Part shown: positions 1-8,427 of the stretch, in pieces
How positions within the stretch are numbered: position 1 is the first letter of the stretch
Layout of the letters: every line of letters starts with the position of its first letter
Origin: Chlamydiifrater volucris
GTDB lineage: Bacteria > Chlamydiota > Chlamydiia > Chlamydiales > Chlamydiaceae
NCBI RefSeq assembly: GCF_902806995.1
Contig: NZ_LR777654.1
Coordinates: forward strand, 1,116,001 to 1,180,000
Reading direction: 5' to 3'
DNA: 64,000 nucleotides
Notes under the pieces: model-generated
The model's database searches: none
What the model saw: the letters and a program-made list of their open reading frames with translations, nothing else
What the model was told of the DNA's origin: nothing
Made by a program: the position numbers and the translations under genes

Positions 1-52
1 GTTTTTGTCTTCCAGTAGGAAAGAGACATCAAGACCTTTATACTTTTTTCTG

Positions 53-1927
53 TCAGTTGGGAATAATTTCATTGCTACTTTTCTGGTGAAGACTCCTCTT
101 ATAATCCATAAGTAAGTCTTGAGGCAAATGATTCTGGCATATTGTTAAAGCTCTGAGTACCTTGGTGTCGTTGATTTTTTCGCTTGGGGGAAGGTGATTA
201 AAACATTCCAAAGCTTGTTGGTATTCTTTTTGTTTAGTTAAGCATAGCCCTAACAGACGGTAAAAATGAGAGCTTGGGGAAACTCTTATTAACCAGCGGC
301 AATATAAGGCTGATTTTGCATAGTGCCCATGAGCAAATAAATACTCCGCATCGGCAAAGAAGTTAATGAGTTTTTCCTCAGACAGATTGGATCGGAAAGG
401 GAGGTGTCTTTTCAATACGAAATCTTCTAGTTTTAGCAACCTTTCTACTTCGTGAGAAGTTTCTGCCTGAGAATAGGCCTTCTTTACGAACAAAAGTACA
501 GCACTTTCGCATTTTATGTCATAATGGGTAAATTTTAGAAGTTCACTAAGGATGTTTAGTGCTTTTTCGTCATCATTTTGATTCCAAAGAGTTTTTGCTA
601 AAGATACCAAAGAGTTTACAAGAGCTTGTCTGTCAATGTTGTAAGGTTGAATTTCTTCCCATAGAGACAGGTAATTTCGTAATTTTTTATTTTGCGGATC
701 ATTTTCCAGAATCATTTCTTGAAGGGCTTCTTCTGAGAGCACTAGTCTATTGCTCAAAGAAAGACTGTCATCGAGGCGGTGGATAAGAGAAAGAAATTTC
801 TTGGCTTGAAGAATATCTGATTTTTGAATGTTATGAGAAAGGTTGTTGGTTAGGTTGAGAATAAGTTCTGCCTTATAGCCGGAAAATGATTCTGATTGGG
901 AAAGAAGCGAAAGGAAAACGAAGAGGTTGGAGATGTTTTCTTCTTCAAAAGTTTTTTCTATAAGTGAGACAAACTGTTGTGGATTTGGCGGCAGGGAGTT
1001 TTGTTTCCATATTTCTAACAGTTTTATGAGTACCGTTAATTTTTCTGGTGGGAATGAGGGTAAGTCTCCGATGAGGAGGGATAGAAGGAGTTCTGAAGGA
1101 ATAAAAGTTTCAAAAACTTGCCTTTGGTAGGTGTTAATTTTGGACAGGTAGAAAAGAATGGTTTCGTAATAGTTTATTTTATTGCCCTTTATCTTTTCAG
1201 CCTCGAGTAAATAGCTTCTGGCCATTAAGAGCATAAGAGCGTCATATTTTTCCGTATTCCAGGAAGTATCGTTTTTTATTAATTCTTGAATTTTTTTGTT
1301 TAAAATCAATCTGCCTTCGAAATAAGAATGAGTTTCTATATGACAACGAGCTTTCAAACAGTCCTTAATATCTTCTAACAATTGATTTGAAAGAATTTTT
1401 TCTTCTAGAAATTCTTTATTTTTAGGTTTTTGTTGTTCCCATAGGGTAAGCTGATCTAAAGCTTCTTTGTAATATGATTTTTGAGCGAGAATAAGTGCTG
1501 AGAAGAAGGACTTAAAACTAGACTGGGGAAAGTCTTTAATAAAAATATTGACCAATTTTTCTAGATCATTAGCTTGGTTGAGATAAAATGTGTTTAGAAT
1601 TCTTCTCGAGAGAACTTCTTTTTGTAAGGAAAGAAAAGAGTTATTTTTTTGTTTAGCGAACTCTTGATGTATTCGAGAAAAGCATTGTTCTGCTTCTTTA
1701 TATCTTTGTTCGTTTTGTAGGGAGATTCCTTGCGAGTATGTAAAGGACAGAACGCTATTTTCCGTCGAGGAGGGGTCAAAGCTTCTAGAAGAGCTTCTGA
1801 TCGTGGATTCCGAGGGGGAAGTTTTTTTGTTAGAATAGAGAGAAAAAAGAAAAAACATTCCATTACCTGCTATGAAGCATGAAAATATCAGTATTAGAAA
1901 CAAGTAAAGTACTTTGGTTGACTTCAT
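53..1927 (-). CDS. TPR-like membrane-anchored hypothetical protein
   Basis: I do not recognise a named family for this 624-residue protein. Residues about 5-30 are one strongly hydrophobic segment preceded by Lys, which suggests an uncleaved N-terminal anchor or signal sequence with the rest in the periplasm. The remainder is almost wholly helical and contains helix-turn-helix repeats of TPR type; the clearest, near residues 555-590, includes HFYRLLGLCLTKQKEYQQAL. Such proteins usually scaffold protein complexes. The gene is divergent from chxR across a 184-base gap. The start is the only Met ahead of the hydrophobic segment. Function unknown; the TPR reading is by eye. Confidence 0.75.
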   Translation of the reverse strand: MKSTKVLYLFLILIFSCFIAGNGMFFLFSLYSNKKTSPSESTIRSSSRSFDPSSTENSVLSFTYSQGISLQNEQRYKEAEQCFSRIHQEFAKQKNNSFLSLQKEVLSRRILNTFYLNQANDLEKLVNIFIKDFPQSSFKSFFSALILAQKSYYKEALDQLTLWEQQKPKNKEFLEEKILSNQLLEDIKDCLKARCHIETHSYFEGRLILNKKIQELIKNDTSWNTEKYDALMLLMARSYLLEAEKIKGNKINYYETILFYLSKINTYQRQVFETFIPSELLLSLLIGDLPSFPPEKLTVLIKLLEIWKQNSLPPNPQQFVSLIEKTFEEENISNLFVFLSLLSQSESFSGYKAELILNLTNNLSHNIQKSDILQAKKFLSLIHRLDDSLSLSNRLVLSEEALQEMILENDPQNKKLRNYLSLWEEIQPYNIDRQALVNSLVSLAKTLWNQNDDEKALNILSELLKFTHYDIKCESAVLLFVKKAYSQAETSHEVERLLKLEDFVLKRHLPFRSNLSEEKLINFFADAEYLFAHGHYAKSALYCRWLIRVSPSSHFYRLLGLCLTKQKEYQQALECFNHLPPSEKINDTKVLRALTICQNHLPQDLLMDYKRSLHQKSSNEIIPN

Positions 1928-2111
1928 ATTGCGTAAGGGGAAAGTTGTTTTAGCGAGGTTTCTCTAATTGGTTGAGGTGTAATAGTATATTTGTTTTGAG
2001 GTTAATGCAAATTGAATTTTTTAGTTTCCTAAAAACGAAAGGGTATCTCGCTTCTTTAAAAAATATTCCTATTATATTAACTTTCGATCATTCAATTGAG
2101 GTAAGAAGGGT

Positions 2112-2813
2112 ATGGCCTCTACGAAGACAATCTCGCTAGTTTCAGAAAATCTGCAGTTGCGCTCTCAGTTGTCGGCGCTCTTCAAGGACACAGAGGGGTA
2201 TGAATTTTCATCCACAGACACGTTTCCTTCTAATCCCACTGAAGGTGAATTAATTTTATGTGAACAGTCATTACTTCCTTTGACTTTTTTCTCTGAAGGA
2301 GTTGGGAGTAAGGCAAAATTTTACTTATGGGTTTTATTTCGCTCTTTTGATGAAGAGAAGATTATCAGGGTGATACACTTGGGTGCTAGTGATTATTTGG
2401 TCAGTCCATACACGGCGCCTACATTAAAAGCTAAAGTAGAAGCGTTTTTCCTAAGTACCTATAAAATTGTTGGGGTGATCCCCGAAACATTGTTCTTCGG
2501 GGAAGCCTTTTTAGATGTTTTGCATCACACGATTTCTTTTCCTGGAAAAAGTCCAATATCTCTTACCCCCTCTGAATCAGGAATTTTGAAACAATTGCTG
2601 GTCAATAAAGGGGAACTTTGTTTGCGAACAGATTTGCTTCAGGAGGTGAAAGGGAATCTTGAAACTATTATTCCGAGAAATGTTGATGTGCATATAGCTT
2701 CTTTGAGAAAGAAGTTGGGCAGATATGGTTCTTGGATTGTTACGATCAGGGGTATTGGGTACAAATTTGCTGAAGGTGAGGAAGAACCCTCTTTTGGGAG
2801 GCCTCAATTATAA
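2112..2813 (+). CDS. chxR: ChxR atypical OmpR/PhoB-family response regulator
   Basis: 233 residues: an N-terminal receiver-like domain (about 1-115) and a C-terminal winged-helix DNA-binding domain (about 125-225, with RNVDVHIASLRKKLG and the wing IRGIGYKF). The phospho-acceptor Asp is Glu51 here, in ELILCEQSLLP, and the usual switch Lys-Pro is replaced by Ser-Pro in YLVSPYT. This matches chlamydial ChxR, which is known to be active as a phosphorylation-independent transcription activator. It is followed by the GlmU-like gene (27-base gap) and ispA on the same strand, the chlamydial order. The ATG sits just behind a purine-rich stretch (gaggtaagaaggg). Confidence 0.93.
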   Translation: MASTKTISLVSENLQLRSQLSALFKDTEGYEFSSTDTFPSNPTEGELILCEQSLLPLTFFSEGVGSKAKFYLWVLFRSFDEEKIIRVIHLGASDYLVSPYTAPTLKAKVEAFFLSTYKIVGVIPETLFFGEAFLDVLHHTISFPGKSPISLTPSESGILKQLLVNKGELCLRTDLLQEVKGNLETIIPRNVDVHIASLRKKLGRYGSWIVTIRGIGYKFAEGEEEPSFGRPQL

Positions 2814-2840
2814 ATTTTTCCCGGAAATCTTTTTAATCCT

Positions 2841-3536
2841 TTGCTTGTAAATCTACTGATAAGGGAAAATACCTCCACGTTTCTCTTGGTTGCTGGCTTT
2901 ATGTTTTTTCTGACAAAAAATATTTTTTCGCAGGATGGGTTCCCTTTTTCGAGTTTGTTTGAGGGTGCTGAAAATGTTTGGGATATTTTGGATGGATATA
3001 AAATGTTTGCCCATTCATACACCTTTAAAGGCATTCATGGAACTGTAGAGTCTGGAGTTTTTCTTAAAAATGAGGACAAGATTGAAATAGAAGAAGGCGC
3101 TTACGTAGAGTCTGGTGCTTACATTGTTGGTCCTTGTTTTCTAGGAGCGGGAACTGTTGTCAGACACGGTGCCTACCTGAGAGGAGGGGTATTTGCTGGC
3201 AGAGATTGTATCATAGGACACTGCACAGAACTGAAGAACGTATGTTTTGGTTATGGTGTCAAGGCTGCTCATTTTGCATATGTCGGTGACTCAGTAATAG
3301 CATCTCAAGTAAATTTAGGAGCAGGAGTTAGGTGTGCTAACTTTCGTCTAGATGGGGGTGATATTGTGTTGCGAGACGGAAAAAAGAAAATTTCGACAGG
3401 AAAACGTAAGGTTGGGGCTTTTATAGGGAAATTTGTTTCCGTGGGTTGTAACGTGGTTATTAATCCTGGGACTATAATAGCGGACAACATGCGTATTTTG
3501 CCTGGGGAAGTTATATCTGGAACAGTTAAGGGGTAG
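2841..3536 (+). CDS. glmU: GlmU-like left-handed beta-helix protein
   Basis: 231 residues. From about residue 60 the sequence has hexapeptide turns (for example VESGAYIVGPCFLGAGTVV and GAGVRCANFRLDGG) typical of a left-handed beta-helix acyltransferase. It aligns in style with the C-terminal acetyltransferase half of GlmU, which acetylates glucosamine-1-phosphate. The N-terminal uridyltransferase domain of normal GlmU (about 450 residues) is absent, as in the chlamydial gene annotated glmU. The upstream-most start is TTG; an in-frame ATG lies at 2901. Residues about 13-30 are hydrophobic if the TTG is used. The gene lies in line with chxR and ispA. True substrate uncertain. Confidence 0.8.
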   Translation: MLVNLLIRENTSTFLLVAGFMFFLTKNIFSQDGFPFSSLFEGAENVWDILDGYKMFAHSYTFKGIHGTVESGVFLKNEDKIEIEEGAYVESGAYIVGPCFLGAGTVVRHGAYLRGGVFAGRDCIIGHCTELKNVCFGYGVKAAHFAYVGDSVIASQVNLGAGVRCANFRLDGGDIVLRDGKKKISTGKRKVGAFIGKFVSVGCNVVINPGTIIADNMRILPGEVISGTVKG

Positions 3537-3544
3537 GACGTTTT

Positions 3545-4438
3545 ATGAATCTTTCTGTAGTGAACGAAGTGTTGTCCTCGTATGCGTCGGATATTGAGGA
3601 GGTAATGAGAAATTCAATACAAGATTTTGGTCCAAAAGGGTCTGGGTTAAGGGAGCCTATAGAGTACGCGCTATTTTCTGGAGGGAAAAGGGTACGGCCC
3701 TTGATTGTATTGATGGTGGCTAAGAACCTTGGCAAGGGCTATGACGTTTCTGATGCGGCTGTAGCGATAGAGTTTGTTCATACTTCAACCTTGATTGCTG
3801 ATGATCTGCCTTGTATGGATGATGATGCCGAAAGAAGAAATCGGCCAACTGTACATGTAGCTTTTACGGAAAGTAAAGCTTTGCTGGCTTCTTATGCGTT
3901 AATTTCTGCAGCTTACGAAAGGATTCGTTTAAATGCTCACAAATTGCGCGTTGTAGAGGATCCCGAATATGCTAATGAGGCTTACGATAAGGTGCTTGAA
4001 AATGTTACCTATAACACTGGTGCACAAGGTGTTATTGGTGGTCAGTATGAGGATATGTTTTCGTTGGAACTAGACGAAGATACAGTTCTCAGTATCTTAC
4101 ACAAGAAAACAGGCGCTTTGTTTGAGTTATCTTTTGTCATGGGATGGTTATTTGGTGGTGGAAGTTTAGACGGAGTAGATTTGATTAAGGATTTGTCATA
4201 CCAGTTTGGATTGCTTTTTCAAATAGGTGACGACTTATTAGATTTTGCCCAGGATAGCTCGAAAGATGAAGTTTGCTTGAATTACGCTGTTCTTTTTGGA
4301 AAAGAACGTGCAAGAGAACAGATCAATTTATGCGTAAAACAAATAAGCTGTCTTTTAAAGGAGCTCAGCAGCAGACACGAATTCCAAATTAAAGAATTTG
4401 AAATGTTGGTAGATTTTTTAGCTTCTAGATTGTACTAG
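3545..4438 (+). CDS. ispA: Geranyl/farnesyl diphosphate synthase
   Basis: Short-chain trans-prenyltransferase of 297 residues that condenses DMAPP or GPP with IPP to make FPP in the cytoplasm, feeding undecaprenyl and quinone synthesis. The first Asp-rich motif is DDLPCMD, residues 86-92; the second is GDDLLD near residue 226; the substrate-binding GGKRVRP is at residues 46-52. Length is normal for IspA. The ATG follows the GlmU-like stop by eight bases, with a purine-rich stretch as the likely ribosome site. A perfect hairpin with a T-rich tail lies just downstream, so this probably ends the chxR-glmU-ispA unit. Confidence 0.95.
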   Translation: MNLSVVNEVLSSYASDIEEVMRNSIQDFGPKGSGLREPIEYALFSGGKRVRPLIVLMVAKNLGKGYDVSDAAVAIEFVHTSTLIADDLPCMDDDAERRNRPTVHVAFTESKALLASYALISAAYERIRLNAHKLRVVEDPEYANEAYDKVLENVTYNTGAQGVIGGQYEDMFSLELDEDTVLSILHKKTGALFELSFVMGWLFGGGSLDGVDLIKDLSYQFGLLFQIGDDLLDFAQDSSKDEVCLNYAVLFGKERAREQINLCVKQISCLLKELSSRHEFQIKEFEMLVDFLASRLY

Positions 4439-4461
4439 AATGCCGTTGGAAAACAAAGGTG

Positions 4462-4494
4462 AGGAAAGAGTGTTTAGGCACTCTTTCTTCTTTT
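4462..4494 (+). terminator. Rho-independent terminator after ispA
   Basis: Arms GAAAGAGTG (4464-4472) and CACTCTTTC (4479-4487) form a perfect nine-base-pair stem with loop TTTAGG, followed by TTCTTTT. The T-rich tail is on the plus strand, so it serves ispA rather than the convergent recA. Confidence 0.8.
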
Positions 4495-4508
4495 GTGCAA
4501 GCCGTGAA

Positions 4509-5624
4509 TTAAACTAAAGATTCTGCCGTCATGGGTTCCTGTTCCTTGACTGACGTGCTGGAGGTAGGGGTTCCTGTAGGTTTGGGGCCCTCTGATATTT
4601 CTAACCCCGGAGATGGGTTCTCGTTGGCTCGTTTTTCTACAGCTACAAGGATTTTCTTTTCTAATTCGCTAGATAGAGAAGCATTGCGCTTTAACTCCTC
4701 CCTGACAGATTCCCTACCTTGTCCAAGCTTTCGGTCTTGATAGTTAAACCAAGATCCTTTCTTTTCAATAATGTTATGTTCAACAGCAAGATCCAAAATA
4801 CATCCTGCAGAAGAAATACCTTCATTGAACAATATATCGAATTCAGCTGTTCGGAAAGGGGGTGCTAGTTTATTCTTAGCGACCTTCACCTTGATTTTGT
4901 TTCCAATATCAGAGTTGTCACTTCCTTTGATCGCTCCTGTTCTACGAATATCTAGACGAATGGAGGAGTAGAATTTTAAAGCTCGGCCCCCAGTAGTTGT
5001 CTCTGGATTACCAAAGCTGACTCCAATTTTCTCTCTGATTTGGTTAATGAAGACAGCACAGGTATTGGTCCGAGAAAGCGTAGCCGTGAGTTTCCTCAGA
5101 GCCTGTGACATCATGCGTGCTTGTAAGCCCACATGAATATCTCCGATATCTCCTTCTAACTCGCTTTTGGGGACCAAAGCTGCTACTGAGTCAACAACAA
5201 TAACATCAACAGCTCCGGAACGAGCTAAAAGCTCTGCAATGCTTAAGGCATCCTCTCCGCAATCTGGTTGAGAAATCATTAAATCATTAATATTTACCCC
5301 TATTAAGGAAGCATAATTAGGGTCCAAGGCATGTTCAGCATCGATGTAAGCAGCAACTCCACCATTTTTTTGTGCATTAGCCACGATATGAGTTGCTAAA
5401 GTAGTTTTTCCCGAAGATTCAGGTCCAAAAATTTCAATGATCCTGCCTTTGGGCACTCCTCGGATTCCCAGGGCCAAATCTAAGGAGAGAGCACCTGTTT
5501 TTATTACGGAAATCTCATTAATAGAAGAGTGTTTACCTAAGCTCATAATGGAGCCTGAGCCATACTGTTTTTCAATATAAGCAATGGCTGCTTCCAGAGC
5601 TTTTTTTCGATCTGGTAAGTTCAT
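4509..5624 (-). CDS. recA: Recombinase A
   Basis: RecA catalyses ATP-dependent strand exchange in homologous recombination and repair. The P-loop GPESSGKT is at residues 67-74 of a 371-residue protein; further RecA signatures are [37 protein letters not shown] and NQIREKIGV. The frame opens 15 codons earlier, but I chose the ATG at 5624 because it begins [13 protein letters not shown], where chlamydial RecA starts, and has AAGGAG eleven bases upstream. It converges on ispA. If the MOMP cassettes elsewhere in the window act as donors, RecA would be the obvious strand-exchange protein (inference). Confidence 0.98.
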   Translation of the reverse strand: MNLPDRKKALEAAIAYIEKQYGSGSIMSLGKHSSINEISVIKTGALSLDLALGIRGVPKGRIIEIFGPESSGKTTLATHIVANAQKNGGVAAYIDAEHALDPNYASLIGVNINDLMISQPDCGEDALSIAELLARSGAVDVIVVDSVAALVPKSELEGDIGDIHVGLQARMMSQALRKLTATLSRTNTCAVFINQIREKIGVSFGNPETTTGGRALKFYSSIRLDIRRTGAIKGSDNSDIGNKIKVKVAKNKLAPPFRTAEFDILFNEGISSAGCILDLAVEHNIIEKKGSWFNYQDRKLGQGRESVREELKRNASLSSELEKKILVAVEKRANENPSPGLEISEGPKPTGTPTSSTSVKEQEPMTAESLV

Positions 5625-5922
5625 CCTGCTTGTCTCCTTGACATATTGTAATTGGTTTGTACATTTCATTTTTTCTGAGTGTTTAGTAAACTCTTCTCAG
5701 AGGACTATACACGATTACGGTGTGAATTCTAGGATACAGTTCATAAATCTTTCGGGACAAGCCTTAAAAAGCTTCTGAAGAAGAGAAAATGATTTATGAT
5801 TTTCACAACCTCATTATTGGGAATGAGGGTTTTTCGTGAAATAGCAAAAAATCATTTTTGTTTAGAAGAGCTTTCCTCTAGAAAGGTTACGACTGTTTTT
5901 GCTTCTTGTTGGCTATAATATT
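5625..5922. promoter_or_regulatory. Intergenic region upstream of recA
   Basis: 298 bases without a convincing gene. Reading toward recA, a TATAGT hexamer (plus-strand 5704-5709) is a possible -10, but no good -35 sits at the right distance. A hairpin (CCTCATT/AATGAGG, 5809-5828) follows ygfA but has no T-run in the ygfA direction, so I do not call it a terminator. Confidence 0.3.
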
Positions 5923-6477
5923 TTAAAAGCATAACACATTGTTTACAGAAACATCGTGACTTTCGTTTGGTAATTTTTCATAAGATAGCTGTTCCTTGAA
6001 GCACACGCCCCAAGAAATAAGTTCGGGAAATTGAGCTAGAAGTCGGTCGTAACAGCCCAAGCCATATCCTATTCGTGTCCCCCAGATATCGAAAGCAATA
6101 CCAGGAACAAGAATATGGGTAATGGTATGGCCAGAGACAATAGGATTAGAGGGAATTTTAGACAAAGATGAGATAGAGGTAAGATCTGTTGATTTTGAGA
6201 CTCTAACGACAAGCAAACGATTATCTTTTGAGTGCTTAGGAAAAAATAGTTGGGAACGTTCAAGTAAGAAGAGATTGGCTAACAGAGTGTCTATTTCAGA
6301 ACCGATAGAGGAGAAGGACAGAACTTTGGCTTCTTTGGGAATAGAAGAAATATAAGCCAGGAGATCTTTAGATGCTTGTTGTCTCCTAGTTGCGGGTAAT
6401 TTTTTTCGTATTTGTAGGAACTGTTTTCTTATAAGAATTTTTGTGTTTTGCTTATCTTTCAAAGAATTTATGTTCAT
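5923..6477 (-). CDS. ygfA: 5-formyltetrahydrofolate cyclo-ligase
   Basis: 184 residues, normal length for the family. The enzyme converts 5-formyl-THF to 5,10-methenyl-THF with ATP in the cytoplasm, salvaging folate. Signatures are the basic N-terminal helix KILIRKQFLQIRKKL, the central FFPKHSKDNRLLVVRV, and the C-terminal nucleotide/Mg site with PGIAFDIWGTRIGYGLGCYDR. It starts 23 bases after the MORN-repeat gene and probably closes that operon. recA lies 298 bases downstream on the same strand, the chlamydial order. Confidence 0.93.
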   Translation of the reverse strand: MNINSLKDKQNTKILIRKQFLQIRKKLPATRRQQASKDLLAYISSIPKEAKVLSFSSIGSEIDTLLANLFLLERSQLFFPKHSKDNRLLVVRVSKSTDLTSISSLSKIPSNPIVSGHTITHILVPGIAFDIWGTRIGYGLGCYDRLLAQFPELISWGVCFKEQLSYEKLPNESHDVSVNNVLCF

Positions 6478-6500
6478 CAGATTAAGAGACTGGTAAAAAG

Positions 6501-7814
6501 CTACTGTTGAAGGGAGGGCTTACCATCTTGGTACCAAATTTTTTGTAGTTCACTCCCTGATGGGGAAAAGAAAACAGCTGTTCCGTAGCCTTTATCTACT
6601 TTTGAATAAGGAGTTTTGTCTTCTGGACGGAAGTATTCACCTTTAACTAGAAGGTCCCTGTCATACTCTTCGGTAGCCATAACCTTCCCATTAGGATAAC
6701 GGAAGGTGCAAAGTCCAGATTTTTTGTTGTTTACCAATTCTTTACTGCTTTCCAAAGCTCCATTTTGATACCAAGTTTTTACTGGACCTTGTAAAACACC
6801 TTGGTGCCAGGTCATTAGAAGTTTAGGAGTTTCTGAGTTTGGGTGGTAAATAATTTCTTCACCTTCTTTCATATCATTGATTAGATTATAGGATCTGACA
6901 ACTTGTGATGAGGAAGGATCAAGGATTTCCACTCGACCTTGACAAATACCCTCATGATACTCCCGAATCTCTATGGGAGAAGTTTTTCCATAGAGGGTGC
7001 GGAGGCCGTGACCCTCGGTGATTGCGGTTAGTAATTCTCCATTATCGTCATAATAAGCTCCTGAGAATAGTCTGTCATTTTTGTATTCTTCTCGAGACAA
7101 AATCTTTTGGGGAGAAGAGTTAGCGTAACGCATAAACACACCGTCCTTTTTGCCGTTAACGAAAAAGGATGTTTTAATAAGTATCCCTTCTGGGGAGAAT
7201 ACGGTAAATTCACCATCGGCCAAGCCCTTATGATAGGGACATTTCTTCCAGACTGAGCCATTATCATGGAAATACACAGACTCTCCCTCTAAGACACCTT
7301 TTTCGTAAAGGATAGAAGCTATCAAGAGTCCATCGTCGTTGTAAGCTAAAGTGGGACCGTGAAACAACCACCCAGATTCTGCTGAAGGATGAAGATCTGC
7401 GATACCTCCAATAACTGTTGCTTGGATTTTAATTTTCCCATTAGCGAACCACTCTCGATAGCGCCCGTTAGCTCTGTTGTTCAGACACTCTAAGTACTGT
7501 TTCAGTTGTCCGTTTTCGTGGTAAGAGGTTAAACAAGAAACTAATTCGCCTTGTTTATTCTTGTACATGCGAGAGACTTGTTTGTAAGGTTGGGGTTGCA
7601 AAAAGTCTATTTTTGCATATTTTTTTAAACGCTCCTTGGAACTAATGGTTTCAGACAACCCATTGCGATCGATGATATTAATGCTTACAAGAACAAGTTT
7701 TTCATAGGGGTTAGAGGAGATTGCGGAGGATTTTTTACTAGAAGCTTCTACAAAATGTTGAGGAAGAACAAAGGAGAAGGTTAGGAAAAAAAAGAGAGTA
7801 AATTTATTGAACAT
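6501..7814 (-). CDS. Exported MORN_2 (YwqK-type) repeat protein
   Basis: 437 residues. Residues 1-25 form a signal peptide (FTLFFFLTFSFVLPQHFVEAS), so the protein is probably exported. The rest consists of repeats of about 23 residues with the pattern Y..G.L.G....Y..NG, for example YHENGQLKQY, WFANGKIKI, YHKGLADGEFTVF and WYQNGALESS, typical of MORN_2/YwqK beta-strand repeats. The position matches C. trachomatis CT648. Its start overlaps the end of the preceding gene by eleven bases, so the two are translationally coupled. Molecular role unknown. Confidence 0.85.
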   Translation of the reverse strand: MFNKFTLFFFLTFSFVLPQHFVEASSKKSSAISSNPYEKLVLVSINIIDRNGLSETISSKERLKKYAKIDFLQPQPYKQVSRMYKNKQGELVSCLTSYHENGQLKQYLECLNNRANGRYREWFANGKIKIQATVIGGIADLHPSAESGWLFHGPTLAYNDDGLLIASILYEKGVLEGESVYFHDNGSVWKKCPYHKGLADGEFTVFSPEGILIKTSFFVNGKKDGVFMRYANSSPQKILSREEYKNDRLFSGAYYDDNGELLTAITEGHGLRTLYGKTSPIEIREYHEGICQGRVEILDPSSSQVVRSYNLINDMKEGEEIIYHPNSETPKLLMTWHQGVLQGPVKTWYQNGALESSKELVNNKKSGLCTFRYPNGKVMATEEYDRDLLVKGEYFRPEDKTPYSKVDKGYGTAVFFSPSGSELQKIWYQDGKPSLQQ

Positions 7815-8427
7815 TTAAGACCTCTCGCTTGATTGCAGTTGCTTGCACTTGCCAAATTTCGTTTCCCAAAGGAGTTTTCTTTTTTTGCATTTCCCAATTT
7901 TTCAAAAAGATGGGTTCTGGTGACGAGTGATTGATAGAAGAGTCTAATTTTTTGAGTAAATGCCCTATATCTTTCTCGTTGCATTGAATAGGTTTCCGGA
8001 AAGAAAGAACGGTTAAGGCTCCTTCAGAAGCGGTTTCCTGGGAAAGAAAAAGTCTGTTTTGGACGGTGAGAAACTGGTAATACTCAAATTCTTCGGAGGA
8101 AATGATTCGACTTTCGTCGATAATAAGTGTTCTGAGGAAAGAACGTTCTCGCTCAAGTGGATTTGTTTCTTCAGATATTTTTTGGCAAAAAACTTCTACA
8201 GATTCAGGATGCTTGTTTGAGAGAAAACGTGCATTGTGCTTTTGAACAACGTATCTCTGGTTGGAATCTATTTTCAGCTGTAAAACTTCTTCATTAACCT
8301 GCGCCCAACGAAGCATATCCTGCTTGTGTTTGAAAAGAAAAATTCCGGAAGGAAGGACCGTGAGGGCCACCATTGCTATGGAAAACAGTCCTTGCCAAGC
8401 ACTAGAATAAATTTTTGGTTTTTTCAT
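7804..8427 (-). CDS. Single-pass membrane protein, CT647-like
   Basis: 207 residues with one N-terminal transmembrane helix (about 13-32), then a charged helical stretch and a mixed alpha/beta domain. This architecture resembles PilO/GspM-type inner-membrane assembly proteins, but I see no diagnostic motif. It overlaps the upstream 479-residue gene by four bases (ATGA) and the downstream MORN gene by eleven, so all three are cotranslated. The position matches CT647. The possible link to a pilus or type II secretion inner-membrane platform is inference. Confidence 0.8.
   Translation of the reverse strand: MKKPKIYSSAWQGLFSIAMVALTVLPSGIFLFKHKQDMLRWAQVNEEVLQLKIDSNQRYVVQKHNARFLSNKHPESVEVFCQKISEETNPLERERSFLRTLIIDESRIISSEEFEYYQFLTVQNRLFLSQETASEGALTVLSFRKPIQCNEKDIGHLLKKLDSSINHSSPEPIFLKNWEMQKKKTPLGNEIWQVQATAIKREVLNVQ

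Noticed and set aside
5807..5834. Terminator downstream of ygfA
   Set aside because: The hairpin has its T-run on the strand that carries no gene upstream, so it does not fit ygfA termination.
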